64,000 nucleotides of DNA from Sphingomonadales bacterium (GCA_016721875.1 JADKHG010000014.1:186001-250000), one strand, 5' to 3'; positions 32,167-43,182 are shown, counted from the stretch's first letter. Numbers and translations: made by a program. The notes: generated by a model from the letters alone, not told the origin.

Positions 32167-35080
32167 ATGAAGCAGGGAACAACCGCAGATCGTGCACGGC
32201 GAATCGCAGCATCAGCCTCGGCGCTCGCCCTGGCGGTTTCACTATCGAGCGCAGCCATGGCGCAGGATGCCGAAGCGCCTGCTGAAGAAGATGCCGCCGC
32301 AATTGAAGAAGATGGCGCAATTGTCGTCACCGGTTTGCGCTACGGCCTTGCGACCTCGCTCAACACCAAACGCGAAGAACTGTCGATTGTCGAAGCGGTT
32401 TCGGCAGAAGATATCGGCAAGCTGCCCGACGTTTCCATCGCAGAATCAATTTCGCGTCTGCCTGGACTGACCACGCAGCGTGTCAACGGGCGTGCGCAGG
32501 TTATCTCGATCCGCGGCATGGCTCCCGACTTTTCGACTACCTTGCTCAACGGTCGCCAGCAGGCGAGCTCGGGCGACAATCGCGGGGTCGAGTTCGACCA
32601 ATATCCTTCCGAACTGCTTTCAAGCGTTGTTGTTTACAAGACTCCCGATGCCAGCATCTCCGGCATGGGCCTTTCGGGAACCGCCGACATGCGCACCGTG
32701 CGCCCGCTTGCTTACGGCAAGCAGGCAATTGCGGTAAATGTGCGCGGCGAGCTCAATTCGGGTGGCAAACTAAACGCCGACATGCGCCATTATGGCGGCC
32801 GCCTGAGCGCAAGCTATATCGATCAGAATGAAGCCGGGACTCTGGGCTGGGCGGTAGGCGTCGCCTATCTGGATGCACCGTCGCAGACGCGTCATTACAA
32901 GGCATATGCTTATGAAGTTTTTGGCGGAGACGCCAGTCGAGCAGCATTGATTTCGCCGGACAGTGCTGATCGGGCGGTTTTTCTGAACGGGCAAGAGGTT
33001 TTCGCGACGTCACGTCAGAACAAACGTGCGGCCGCGATTGGTGTTCTTGAATGGCAACCGAGCGATGTAACCCATCTGACCGCTGATCTTTATTATTCGA
33101 AGTTCAAGCAGCGGGAAGTCATGCGTGGTGCGCAATGGTATTCGAACGTGTGGGCCGACAGCCAACAATTTACCAATGTTCAAGCATCCGATGTTGGTGG
33201 GTCACTGGTAGCACTTGCAGGCACCACCACGGGTGTCGCGCCGCAGCTGCGCAACGACTATAACACCCGCGATGACGAGCTGTTTTCGGCTGGCTTGAAC
33301 GGTGAATTCGACATTACCGATCGGTTGAGTTTCATTGCTGATCTTTCGTATTCATCGAACAAGCGCGATGAGAGCATTACTGAAACCTATGCCGGTTTTG
33401 GTTGCTGCGCGACCAATTTGACGCAGAATGCCAACCGGGTGTTCGACAATATCAGTTGGGATATCACTGATATGCTGACGGGTGGTTTTCCGACCTATGG
33501 AAACGGCTTGAATTACGCCGATGCGTCACGCGTTTCCCTGGGCGACCGTGCGCCTTGGGGCGGCTGGGGCCATGATGGCCAGACCAAAGAGCCGCATGTC
33601 AAAGAAAACGTCTATGCGCTCGACCTTGGCTTTGAATATGAAATGGACGGATTTTTCGAGAAATTCGATGTTGGAATGAATTTCACAAAGCGTGAGAAGA
33701 CCAAGCGCGTAGATGAATTTGACCTCATGCTCAAAAACGGCCGTCTGCAGACGCTGGTGGGATCGGACCATTTGGTAGATGCGACCTCGCTTGGTTTTGC
33801 CGGATTTGGCAATGTGCTTGCGGTCGATCTGCGTACGGCCATCCCCGCTTATTATGACAAGATCGTGTTCATCAACAATGATACGTTCAACAAGGCGTGG
33901 GGCATTGATGAAGAAGTCCTTACACTTCGGGCGAAGGCTACTATCAATTCGGGCAATCTGCGTGGTAATATTGGCGTGCAGGTGGTGAACCAGCGACAGC
34001 AGTCAACCGGAAGCGCGATCAACGCAACGCTGACACCGCGTGTTGTTACGCCAGTCAATGTCACAGCAAAATATACCGACGCTCTGCCCAGCCTGAATCT
34101 GATTTACGATCTGGGCGGTGGACATCGTTTGCGCCTCGCGGCGGCAAAGGTGATGGCACGTCCGCGTATGGACGAAATGCGCGCAAGCTTTATCCCAAGC
34201 TTCCCACGTACGCCCTGTACACCCACAGCTCAGGTGCCGACCCCTTGCGTTGTCGGTGTTGAACGGACGGGGCTGTGGTCGGCAACCGGTGGTAACGCGC
34301 TGCTTGAACCATGGCGTGCGAAGGCACTCGATCTCGCCTATGAATGGTATATCGACAAGACTAGCTACATCAGTATCGCGGGTTTCTATAAGAAACTTGA
34401 CAGCTACATCTATACTCAGCGGCAGATATTCGACTTCACGGGACTGCCCATTCCACCATCGTCGATCCAGACACCGACCAACCCTAACGGTTTGCCTGCT
34501 GGCGTACCTGTCAGTCCGCTCGGCCAGATTGATCAACCTGCCAACGGAAAGGGCGGTTCGATTAAGGGTATCGAAGTCAGCGGTGCACTGGGCTTTGGCA
34601 AACTGGCCAGTTTCCTTGATGGTTTTGGTGTGATCGGGCTATTCCTACACCAAATCGAACCTGCATCCGACCAACAGCACCAATGCGACGACTGTGCAGG
34701 CAACGCGCATACCGGGTCTGTCCGGGCATGTGTATTCGATCACTGGCTATTATGAAAAGAACGGTTTCCAGCTCCGCGGTGCCTATCGTTACCGGTCGGC
34801 ATTCAAGGGCGAAACAACGCAGCTTTTCGCAACGCGCGGCGTGACCGAAATATTGGCTGACAAGGATGTGTCGGCGCAGGTTGGCTATACGTTCCAGGAA
34901 GGATCGTCGCTCGAAGGTTTGGGCATATTGTTCCAGGTGAACAATCTGACCGACTCGCCTTATCGCACGCGTATCGGCACCGATGGCGGCGGTACCCGTA
35001 CAGCGGACGGCGGCTTCCTTCCGGAAACCTACGAAAAATACGGGCGGCAGTTCCTGTTCGGAATCAATTACCGCTTTTGA
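32167..35080 (+). pseudogene. TonB-dependent receptor (TIGR01782-like), interrupted by one frameshift
   Basis: ATG at 32167 follows GGAGAGGAC. Signal peptide to about residue 31 (SSAAMAQDA), plug domain with LPDVSIAESISRLPG and QVISIRGMAPDFSTTLLNG, then a long barrel. The first frame runs to 34755 but loses sense after FLDGFGVIG (about 34638). The second frame resumes at 34640 with YSYTKSNLHPTN and finishes with the barrel end GRQFLFGINYRF at 35080. One extra G in the GGG at 34636-34638 explains the break. The terminal aromatic is intact in the second frame, so either a recent mutation or a sequencing error. Receptor of the LacI-controlled glucan locus; imports an oligosaccharide. Confidence 0.88.
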
Positions 35081-35140
35081 CGGCAGGGGGGCGGGTTGGC
35101 TGACATCTCGCCTCTCAACGAGAATATAGCTCCTCCCAAC

Positions 35141-35186
35141 TTCCGGCGCGGCTGCACGTGGGTCGCGCACCGCGCCGGAACTATTT
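35141..35186 (+). terminator. Hairpin between TonB receptor and GH3 gene
   Basis: TTCCGGCGCGG (35141-35151) and CCGCGCCGGAA (35170-35180) form a perfect 11-bp stem with an 18-nt loop, followed by CTATTTTC. The T-run is interrupted, so it may act as a partial terminator that lowers expression downstream relative to the receptor. Confidence 0.55.
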
Positions 35187-35234
35187 TCTATTCTCGACTG
35201 ACTGTATTCAGGTCATAGGAAAGGTTTCGCCAAG

Positions 35235-37223
35235 GTGCATAACGCAACATCGCTCCGCAAATTGTTTCTCGGGGCTGCATTGGCCGCGCTTTTCGTTTCT
35301 GGTGCTCCCACTGCTGTGCAGGCGAAGAAGGCAGCTGCCGCCGAATGGCCCGTCGTTACCAGCCCTGTGAAACGCGATGATGCGATGGAGGCGCGGATCG
35401 CGCAGATAATCGCCGGCATGACGTTGCGACAGAAAATCGGGCAAATGACGCAGCCCGACATCCGATCAATCACCCCGGATGAAGTGCGCCAATATTATAT
35501 CGGATCGATCCTCAACGGCGGTGGCGCCTGGCCAGAGGGTAAAAAACAAGCCGCGGTCTCCGATTGGGTGGCGCTTGCCGATGCCTATTACAAGGCGTCA
35601 ATGGCGACCGACATGGCAGTCAATGTACCGGTGATCTGGGGCACCGATGCTGTGCACGGGCATAATAATGTTTTTAAAACCACATTATTCCCCCACAATA
35701 TCGGGCTGGGCGCGGCGCACGACCCAAAGATGATCCGTGAGATCGCCCATCTGACTGCGAAACAGGTGCGCGCAACCGGGATCACCTGGGCCTTTGCGCC
35801 GACGGTTGCTGTGGTCCAGAATCCGCGCTGGGGCCGCACTTATGAGAGCTATTCATCCGACCCCAAATTGGTCCGCAGCTATGCACGCGAGTTTGTCGGC
35901 GGCATGCAAGCCGACCTGAAGGGGCCCGATGCTGTGATAGCGAGCGTCAAGCACTTCCTGGGCGATGGCGGCACGCATGGCGGGGTTGATCAAGGTGAAA
36001 CGCGCTCGAGCCGCGCGAACCTGATCAAGACCCATGGTCAAGGCTATTACGGTGCAATCGAGGCTGGCGTGCAGACCGTGATGATCTCGTACAGCAGCTA
36101 CACCGATAGCGGCACCGGTGTGGCGCATGGTAAGATGCACGGGAACAGGGAATTGATCACCGATGTGCTGAAGGGTAAGCTCGGTTTTGACGGGCTGGTG
36201 GTATCGGACTGGAATGCCATTGAGCAGGTCAAAGGATGCACGCGCACCCGTTGTGTTCAGGCGGTCAACGCCGGAATAGACTTGTTCATGGTTCCCGACG
36301 ACTGGAAGAAATTCATCGACGAAGCCGTTGCAGACGTTGAGGCTGGAAAGATTCCAATGAGCCGGATCGACGATGCCGTAACCCGCATCCTGCGCGTCAA
36401 GATGCGTTCGGGCCTGTTCGACGGCTCGCCAATGCCCACGGTTGCTGCGGCATCCCATATGGCGGATTCGAAGGTGCGGTCGCTGGCACGCGACGCGGTC
36501 GCAAAATCGTTGGTGCTGCTGAAAAACAGCAAGCGCAACCTGCTCCCGCTTTCACGTAAGTCTAAAGTGTTGCTCGTTGGTAAGGGTGCCGACAAAGTCG
36601 GCTCACAACTTGGCGGCTGGTCGTTGACCTGGCAGGGCGACGAAACCGATGACAGCGACTATCCGCTGGCTGACGATATGCTGTCCGCGCTGCAAAAAAC
36701 CGTTGCCAATGGCGGCAAGGTTGATTTCAGCGCAGATGCCGCGGGCGTCGATGTCAAAGCCTATGATGTCGTGATCGCGGTGCTCAGCGAACGGCCCTAT
36801 GCCGAAATGAAGGGAGACGTCCGAATTCCCGAAACATTGCGCCATTCGGATCGCTATCCGCAAGATTTGGCCGTTCTGAAGGCGGTATCTGGAAAAGGCG
36901 TGCCGGTGGTTTCGGTGCTGTTTTCGGGCCGCCCGGTCTATGCAAATAACCTGATAAATCTGTCCGATACCTTTGTCGCGGCATGGCTGCCGGGGACCGA
37001 AGGCCAAGGGATTACCGACGTTCTGTTCCGCGCAGCTGACGGAAAACCCAATCGCGCATTTCGGGGCACTTTGCCTTTCGACTGGCCGGGGGCGGCTTGT
37101 CCTGAGGTTTCGAAAAAACCGGTACTATTCAAACGCGGTTTTGGCCTGACGGCAATCAAAACATCAAAGCTGGGTAAACTGGTTGAAGACAAACTTGCAA
37201 CCTGCCCCGCACTGCCCGAATAA
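35235..37223 (+). CDS. Glycoside hydrolase family 3, beta-glucosidase/exo-beta-glucanase
   Basis: The 662-residue protein starts with GTG at 35235 (GGAAAGG upstream). Signal peptide LFLGAALAALFVSGAPTAVQA, then the GH3 N-domain: VIWGTDAVHGHNNV, PRWGRTYESYSSDP and SVKHFLGDGGTHGGVDQG. The nucleophile Asp is in GLVVSDWNAIEQ. The GH3 C-domain follows (SLVLLKNSKRNLLPL; VVSVLFSGRPVY). It lacks the roughly 200-residue C-terminal extension of ExoP/CdxA-type enzymes. It probably trims beta-1,3/1,4-gluco-oligosaccharides in the periplasm. Confidence 0.93.
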   Translation: MHNATSLRKLFLGAALAALFVSGAPTAVQAKKAAAAEWPVVTSPVKRDDAMEARIAQIIAGMTLRQKIGQMTQPDIRSITPDEVRQYYIGSILNGGGAWPEGKKQAAVSDWVALADAYYKASMATDMAVNVPVIWGTDAVHGHNNVFKTTLFPHNIGLGAAHDPKMIREIAHLTAKQVRATGITWAFAPTVAVVQNPRWGRTYESYSSDPKLVRSYAREFVGGMQADLKGPDAVIASVKHFLGDGGTHGGVDQGETRSSRANLIKTHGQGYYGAIEAGVQTVMISYSSYTDSGTGVAHGKMHGNRELITDVLKGKLGFDGLVVSDWNAIEQVKGCTRTRCVQAVNAGIDLFMVPDDWKKFIDEAVADVEAGKIPMSRIDDAVTRILRVKMRSGLFDGSPMPTVAAASHMADSKVRSLARDAVAKSLVLLKNSKRNLLPLSRKSKVLLVGKGADKVGSQLGGWSLTWQGDETDDSDYPLADDMLSALQKTVANGGKVDFSADAAGVDVKAYDVVIAVLSERPYAEMKGDVRIPETLRHSDRYPQDLAVLKAVSGKGVPVVSVLFSGRPVYANNLINLSDTFVAAWLPGTEGQGITDVLFRAADGKPNRAFRGTLPFDWPGAACPEVSKKPVLFKRGFGLTAIKTSKLGKLVEDKLATCPALPE

Positions 37224-37252
37224 AGTACAAAGCCAGTGTCGGGAGTGATGCC

Positions 37253-38764
37253 ATGAGCGAGCGAATGAAATCGATCCTGATCGTGGGTGGCGGCTCGTCG
37301 GGCTGGATGGCTGCGGCGCTACTGTCGCACCTGTTTCAGGGGCTTTATAAAATTCGGCTTGTTGAATCGGAAGATATTGGCACCATCGGCGTTGGTGAAG
37401 CGACCATCCCGGCAATCAAGAAATTCAACGAGTTGCTCGAGCTCGATGAAGTGCATTTCATGCGGCTGACGCAAGGCACGTTCAAGCTTGGCATCCAGTT
37501 CAACAATTGGGACCATATCGGATCGAGCTATATCCATGGCTTTGGCGTCATCGGGCAGGATCTGGGTTGGCTGCGCTGCCACCAATATTGGCTGAAGATG
37601 AAGCTGATGGGTGAAGCATCCGACTTCGCCAACTTTTCAATCAACACTGCCGCCTGCGCGACCAACAAGTTCATGGCGGCGCGGCCTGACATGGGCGACT
37701 CTCCGATTGCGCATATTGCCCACGCCTATCATTTTGATGCCGGACTCTATGCGCGCTATCTGCGGACCTATTCCGAAGATCGCGGGGTCGTGCGAACCGA
37801 AGGCAAGATCACCAATGTGTCGCTGCGCGCCGAGGATGGTTTTGTCGAAGCGGTGACGTTGGAAAGCGGCGAACGGATCGAAGCAGACCTGTTCATTGAT
37901 TGCTCGGGTTTCCGCAGCTTGATCAGCGAACAGGCTATGCAGACCGGTTATGAAGACTGGACACACTGGCTGCCCTGCGATCGCGCACTCGCCGTTCCCT
38001 GTGCACGCTCGGACAATTTTACGCCTTATACAAAGGCAACCGCGCATGGTGCAGGCTGGCAATGGCGGATCCCGCTGCAACATCGCACCGGCAATGGTCA
38101 TGTCTTTTCGAGCCAATATATGGATGAGGCCGAAGCCGAGAAAATCCTGCTATCCAATCTGGATGGCGAGCAATTGGCTGAACCCAACCGGATCCGGTTT
38201 ACCACGGGCAAACGCAAAAAGGTGTGGAACAAGAATTGCGTGGCCGTGGGTCTGGCCGCAGGTTTCCTTGAGCCGCTTGAATCGACATCATTATTCCTGA
38301 TCCAGTCCTCCCTGATCCGCCTAATCCGGCTGTTCCCTGATGGCGGATTTGATCAAGCCAATATCGACGAATTCAACCGTCAGACCGACTTTGAATATGA
38401 ACGCGTCCGCGATTTCATAATCCTGCACTACAAAGCCACTCAGCGCGACGACACGGCTTTCTGGCGTTATTGCCGCGATATGGAAGTGCCAGTGACGCTC
38501 CAGCGCAAGATGGACCTGTTCCGCGCCAACGGACGTATCTTCCGCGAAGATGAGGAATTGTTCAGTGAAGAAAGCTGGATTCAGGTTATGCTGGGGCAGG
38601 GCGTCATTCCGCAAGGCTATGACCCGTTGGTCGATGTCAGGAGCGAGGCACAGATTGCGCAATATCTGGGCAATATTGAAAATGTGATTGGCAAATGCGT
38701 TGACGTGATGCCCAGCCATGCGGACTTTGTCGCCAAATATTGCGATGCCAAGGCCGCCGTGTGA
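37253..38764 (+). CDS. Flavin-dependent halogenase, tryptophan-halogenase family
   Basis: The 503-residue protein has FAD-binding GGGSSGWMAA (residues 12-21), GVGEATIP (47-54), the catalytic Lys at K78 in TQGTFKLG, WQWRIP matching the WxWxIP motif that blocks monooxygenase chemistry, and EPLESTSLF with the catalytic Glu. All residues needed for HOX-type halogenation appear present. Members encoded beside TonB receptors have unknown natural substrates and prefer free indoles in vitro. ATG at 37253, 29 bases after GH3; the stop overlaps GH30, so it is embedded in the operon. Confidence 0.93.
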   Translation: MSERMKSILIVGGGSSGWMAAALLSHLFQGLYKIRLVESEDIGTIGVGEATIPAIKKFNELLELDEVHFMRLTQGTFKLGIQFNNWDHIGSSYIHGFGVIGQDLGWLRCHQYWLKMKLMGEASDFANFSINTAACATNKFMAARPDMGDSPIAHIAHAYHFDAGLYARYLRTYSEDRGVVRTEGKITNVSLRAEDGFVEAVTLESGERIEADLFIDCSGFRSLISEQAMQTGYEDWTHWLPCDRALAVPCARSDNFTPYTKATAHGAGWQWRIPLQHRTGNGHVFSSQYMDEAEAEKILLSNLDGEQLAEPNRIRFTTGKRKKVWNKNCVAVGLAAGFLEPLESTSLFLIQSSLIRLIRLFPDGGFDQANIDEFNRQTDFEYERVRDFIILHYKATQRDDTAFWRYCRDMEVPVTLQRKMDLFRANGRIFREDEELFSEESWIQVMLGQGVIPQGYDPLVDVRSEAQIAQYLGNIENVIGKCVDVMPSHADFVAKYCDAKAAV

Positions 38765-40160
38765 CCGGAAAAACCTGTCCAATTGGTTGCCTGCTGGCGG
38801 CCTTATCGTTGCTCTCGGTCAGTGCCTCGGCAAACCCAGCCGGGGTTGAGGGATGGCTGACCACCGCTGACGGAAGCCGAAAACTCTCACCGATGGAGGA
38901 TGTGAAAGTTGTCCAAATTGCCAAGGGGCAGAACCCGGACATTGTCATCAACACGCAAAAACGATTTCAGAAGATTGCCGGGTTCGGTGCTTCGATTACC
39001 GATGCCAGTGCCTATCTGATCCAAACCAAATTGTCGGAAAACGCGCGGCAGGCATTGATGCGCGAACTGTTCAGCAGATCGGCCGGTTTGGGGTTTAGCG
39101 TGACGCGAATTACCATCGGCGCATCCGATTTTTCGCAAAGCCATTACAGCTATGCCGATGTCCCCGGAAATCCGCTGGCGGACATTGCACCAGCACGGAC
39201 ACACCTGATCCCCACATTGAAGACCATGCGGGCGATCAACCCTCAGTTGAAAATCATCGCAACACCGTGGAGCGCTCCGGCGTGGATGAAGACCAGCGGT
39301 AGCCTGATCAAGGGTCGGTTGAAACCGGAAAACTATGGCGATTTTGCGCGCTATCTCGTTAGCTACACCATTGCAATGCGCAAGGCGGGTGTGCCGATCG
39401 ACATGCTCACAATCCAGAATGAACCGCATTTCGAGCCGGAAAACTATCCGGGAATGCGGGTCGAGCCAGCCGAACGCGCAGCCTTTATCAGCGGCCATTT
39501 GGGGCCCAAGATGCGCCGCGAAATTCCTGGGACCAAGCTGCTCGATTGGGACCATAATTGGGACCAGCCTGAAAGCCCGACTGCTGTTTTGTCTGATCAC
39601 ACGGCAGCCCGCTATATCGACGGTGTGGCATGGCATTGTTATGCTGGTGAAGTCGCTGCGCAATCATTGGTGCGCGACCGCTTCCCGAAGAAAGAAACTT
39701 GGTTCACCGAATGCGCCGCCGGGCAATGGAGCGGCAACTGGGAGAAGGCATTCAACTGGTCGGTGCGCAATCTGATCATCGGCACGACCCGCAATTGGGC
39801 GAAGGGGTGGTGATGTGGAACCTTGCCCTTGATGAGAATAACGGCCCGCATCTGGGGGGGTGCGGCAATTGTCGCGGACTGGTGACGATCAATTCCAAAA
39901 ATGGCGACGTCACACGCGAGCCAGAATATTACGCATTCGCCCATGCCAGCAAATTTGTCCGCTCCGGCGCCGACCGTGTCGCGAGCTACAGTGGTGACAA
40001 GCATCTCGAAACGGTCGCTTTCCAATATGGCAAGCGCGGGCAGACCACATTGATCGTTTACAATGGCGGCCCGGCGGAACGCACGGTCACATTTGGTGAC
40101 GGCAAAAGCAACTATGCTGCGACACTTCCAAAAGGGGCCGTTGCAACACTGATTTGGTGA
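38761..40160 (+). pseudogene. Glycoside hydrolase family 30 (glucosylceramidase/beta-1,6-glucanase type), interrupted by one frameshift
   Basis: GTG at 38761 overlaps the halogenase stop (GTGA). A signal peptide (LLAALSLLSVSASA) and the GH30 barrel follow: IAGFGASITDASAYL, ATPWSAPAWMKTSG, acid/base Glu in LTIQNEPHFEPENY and nucleophile Glu in TWFTECAAGQWSG. The first frame stops at 39813 after RNWAKG. The neighbouring frame continues VVMWNLALDENNGP to the C-terminal beta domain, ending at 40160. Loss of one G from the run at 39804-39807 explains it. Predicted to cut beta-glucans; sequence error or recent inactivation cannot be told apart. Confidence 0.88.
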
Positions 40161-40187
40161 CCGGCCACGTCCGGCGGAGGAGAAGTC

Positions 40188-41468
40188 ATGGGTAGATATT
40201 TTTCAGGAATTTCAGCAGCCTTTGTGTCGGTGACAACGCTGTTTTTCGCCTGGGGCTTCATCACCTCCAACAACGACCCGTTGATCGCCTCGCTGAAGGC
40301 AAGCTTTCATTTGAGCTATACCGAAGCGTTGTTGACCCAGCTTGTCTTCTTTGCCGCTTATGGTTTCATGTCATTTCCTGCGGCGGCGCTGTTGAACAAG
40401 GTCGGCTCGGTGCGCTCAATCCTGATCGCTTTGACGATCATGATAACGGGCTGTTTGTTGGTGCAGTTCATTACCCGTTATCAGGATTATGTGCTGATCC
40501 TTGCAGCTCTTTTCATTTTGGGCATCGGCATCACAACATTGCAGGTAGCGGCCAACCCGCTTGCCGCAGCACTCGGGCCGCCAGAAAGCAGCCATTTCCG
40601 TCTTACATTCGCACAGGCGTTCAATTCTTTGGGTGTCGTTCTGGGCGTGAATTTTGGTTCGAAAATCATGTTGGGCGAAGAGGTTCTGAAATCCGGTCAT
40701 GCGCCGATCACCAACGAAGCGGATCGTATCCTTGCGTTACAGGCTGTTTCGCACGCTTTTCTGTTGATCGCCGCACTGCTTGCCGGGTTGATGCTCTTCA
40801 TCTGGTTTTCGCGTAAACGCATTGGCGATGCGGCCGCCGCGATTGAAAAACCAGCCGGCGGTTCGGTGCTTGATGCACTTCGGTCGAAATGGGCGATTTT
40901 CGGTGCGCTTGCCATCGGACTTTATGTCGGAGCGGAAGTTTCGATTGGCAGCATCATGATCAACTTCCTCAACCAGCCCGAAATCATGAATCTACCCCTG
41001 GAAAGCGCCGGATTCTATCTCGCCAATATTTACTGGATGGGAGCGTTGATCGGCCGGTTCGTTGGCTCCTACCTGCTGACACGTATCGCGGCACCAAAAC
41101 TGTTGCTTGTTGCCGCGAGCTTCGCGTCTTTGCTGTGTCTGACCGTGGCCTTTAGTGGTGGGCCCTTTGCTGGCTATGCAGCGCTTTCGGTCGGTCTCTT
41201 CAACTCGATCATGTTCCCCACCATCTTTACCATCACGCTTGAACGGGCCGGGGTATCGCAGGCTTCGACTTCCGGACTTTTGTGTGTCGCCATCGTCGGC
41301 GGTGCCATCTTGCCCTATGTCGTTGGCCAAATGGCGGACCAGTCCAGCCTGACCTTGTCGTTCATCATTCCGATGCTGGCCTATGGTGTGATCGCGGTCT
41401 TTGGCCTGCTTTCGCAGCGTGCAAAGGTCTATCATGCCGATGGTGGTGCTGCGATCGCAGGACACTGA
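40188..41468 (+). CDS. Sugar MFS transporter, FucP/glucose-galactose type
   Basis: The 426-residue protein has twelve membrane segments. The N-terminus, TTLFFAWGFITSNNDPLIAS, and QVAANPLAAALGPPESSHFRL match the fucose permease/GluP branch of the major facilitator superfamily, which imports hexoses with protons. ATG at 40188 with GGAGGAG. It comes after the GH3-halogenase-GH30 run and probably takes up the glucose released in the periplasm. Confidence 0.92.
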   Translation: MGRYFSGISAAFVSVTTLFFAWGFITSNNDPLIASLKASFHLSYTEALLTQLVFFAAYGFMSFPAAALLNKVGSVRSILIALTIMITGCLLVQFITRYQDYVLILAALFILGIGITTLQVAANPLAAALGPPESSHFRLTFAQAFNSLGVVLGVNFGSKIMLGEEVLKSGHAPITNEADRILALQAVSHAFLLIAALLAGLMLFIWFSRKRIGDAAAAIEKPAGGSVLDALRSKWAIFGALAIGLYVGAEVSIGSIMINFLNQPEIMNLPLESAGFYLANIYWMGALIGRFVGSYLLTRIAAPKLLLVAASFASLLCLTVAFSGGPFAGYAALSVGLFNSIMFPTIFTITLERAGVSQASTSGLLCVAIVGGAILPYVVGQMADQSSLTLSFIIPMLAYGVIAVFGLLSQRAKVYHADGGAAIAGH

Positions 41469-41472
41469 TATC

Positions 41473-42201
41473 ATGGAACTGGGCACATCACGTCGATCAA
41501 TAATTGCGGGTGCTGCTGCGCTAACGCTGGCATCCGCTGGTGCCAAAGCCGCCGAACCGGGGCGTAGCGACAAAGACATGGTTTCGGATTGGCCATGGCT
41601 TGGTCGCTATGCCAGCGACAACGAACGGATCAAACGCGAAGGGCGCAAGGTCGATATTGTATTCATCGGCGACTCGATCACCGAAATATGGAAGCATAAA
41701 CGCCCCGGCTTTTTTCCTGACAGTCGCATCAATCGAGGAATTGGTGGGCAAACATCGCCGCAAATACTGCTGAGGATGATGCCCGATGTGATCGCGCATC
41801 GCCCGAAGATCGTCCACATTCTTGCCGGAACCAATGACGTCGCCGGAAACACCGGAGCGATTGACGAAGCGGCCACGGTCAACAACATTTTGGCGATGGT
41901 GCAATTGGCAAAGGCCAATGGTATAAAACCTGTCGTCGGGACCATTCCTCCTGCCGCCGCCTTCTTCTGGCGACCAGAGATCAAGCCGGTTGAAAAAATC
42001 CGGGAAATCAACCGCAGGCTCAAAGCAGCCAGTAAGACGCACCATTTTAGCTTAGTAGATTATTATGATGTATTGGCTTCGCCTGAGGGAGCGCTACCCG
42101 CCCAATTGGGTGCCGATGGCGTTCATCCTGACGTCGCCGGATATGACCGTATGGAGCGGTTGTTGATCCAGCGGATTTCCAAATTTGCGATCGACGATTG
42201 A
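41473..42201 (+). CDS. Tat-exported SGNH/GDSL hydrolase A
   Basis: The protein is 242 residues from the ATG at 41473. A twin-arginine signal, TSRRSIIAGAAALTLASAGA, predicts Tat export. The hydrolase core shows block I VFIGDSITEIW (Ser nucleophile), block II RGIGGQTS, block III LAGTNDVAGN and block V DGVHPDVAGY (Asp/His). SGNH enzymes in glycan loci usually remove acetyl or other acyl groups from sugars. Four bases after the MFS stop; the likely end of the operon. Confidence 0.88.
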   Translation: MELGTSRRSIIAGAAALTLASAGAKAAEPGRSDKDMVSDWPWLGRYASDNERIKREGRKVDIVFIGDSITEIWKHKRPGFFPDSRINRGIGGQTSPQILLRMMPDVIAHRPKIVHILAGTNDVAGNTGAIDEAATVNNILAMVQLAKANGIKPVVGTIPPAAAFFWRPEIKPVEKIREINRRLKAASKTHHFSLVDYYDVLASPEGALPAQLGADGVHPDVAGYDRMERLLIQRISKFAIDD

Positions 42202-42218
42202 TTAGTCTGAGGATGCGG

Positions 42219-43133
42219 TCATTTCCCGCCACAACGCGAAGTTCGGCGTGGCGAAGGAACATTGAGTAAAGCCACAACCGGAAAATGATCAGAGGCGACG
42301 CGCCCGTTTTCATGCTGCGCAACAACCGCATGTGCCTGAATATGAACGCCGGCATTAACGAAGATATGATCGATCAGCTTGCCGGTGACCGGAATTGTAT
42401 TGAAAGCGTTGAAGCTGGCCATGGGCCTGTCACTGCTGTTTGATGCTTCGCGACGGCTATTGACCAATGCAATCTGCGGGTCCTTAGCGCGCGAAAGTTG
42501 GACAACCGATTCTTCGGTTTCATCGGCATTGAAATCTCCGAGCAGTATCAAATGCTCGTTTTTACTGCGGTTGTTTTCGATCCATTCGAGGATCTGGCGA
42601 CCGCTTTCCTTGCGCGCAAGCTGCCCCAGATGATCCCAATGCGTATTTATCGCCAGTAGCTTGGCCCCGTCGCTGCGCCGGATGATATGGGCCCAGCTTG
42701 CCACGCGCTTATAAGCGGCGTCCCAGCCCAGCGAAGGGACCGAGGGTGTTGGCGATAGCCAGAATGTGCCGCTCGATGAAATTTTGAATGCTCGTCGCTC
42801 AATCGCTAGCGGAGACGCTTCTCCCGTATTTTTACCGTCATCGCGTCCCGCACCGACAAAATCATAGCCTTTCAAAGCTGCCTCAAGATCGGCGCGCTGG
42901 TTTGGCAGCACCTCTTGCATGCACAAAATTTGCGGACGCATTGTGATTATTTGCCGAGTCAGAAAGGACTTGCGATGCACCCAGCCATTGTCCCCGTCCA
43001 CGGGTGTGTCGAGCCGGATATTGTACGTCATCACCAGCATTGCAGGCTCGCACACCGTTCCAGTCTGCGGATGTTTTGCCGCGACGCAGGCAGGGGCAAA
43101 CAGGGTAAGAAGGAGAAGGTGCAATATTCGCAT
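42219..43133 (-). CDS. Endonuclease/exonuclease/phosphatase-fold secreted protein
   Basis: The protein is 304 residues from the ATG at 43133, with AAAGGAC upstream. Signal peptide MRILHLLLLTLFAPACVA. EEP-fold motifs: MTYNIRLDTPVDGDNGW, QILCMQEVLPNQ (metal-binding Glu), INTHWDHLG, LLGDFNADET and ASDHFPVVALL. Secreted EEP proteins act on phosphodiesters or phosphate esters; such genes recur in polysaccharide loci, possibly for phosphorylated glycans or phosphate recovery. A LacI-type operator lies upstream, between it and the divergent cupin gene. Confidence 0.87.
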   Translation of the reverse strand: MRILHLLLLTLFAPACVAAKHPQTGTVCEPAMLVMTYNIRLDTPVDGDNGWVHRKSFLTRQIITMRPQILCMQEVLPNQRADLEAALKGYDFVGAGRDDGKNTGEASPLAIERRAFKISSSGTFWLSPTPSVPSLGWDAAYKRVASWAHIIRRSDGAKLLAINTHWDHLGQLARKESGRQILEWIENNRSKNEHLILLGDFNADETEESVVQLSRAKDPQIALVNSRREASNSSDRPMASFNAFNTIPVTGKLIDHIFVNAGVHIQAHAVVAQHENGRVASDHFPVVALLNVPSPRRTSRCGGK

Positions 43134-43163
43134 TGCATGTCCTTTGAAGGGTCTGATACCGAT

Positions 43164-43182
43164 AATGGTAACGCTTCCAATA
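43164..43182. promoter_or_regulatory. LacI-type operator O3
   Basis: The segment around TGGTAACGCTTCCA keeps the central CG and the CTTCCAAT half of O2. It lies 31 bases before the EEP gene start on one side and about 60 bases before the cupin-8 B start on the other, so it could repress both divergent genes. Confidence 0.6.
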
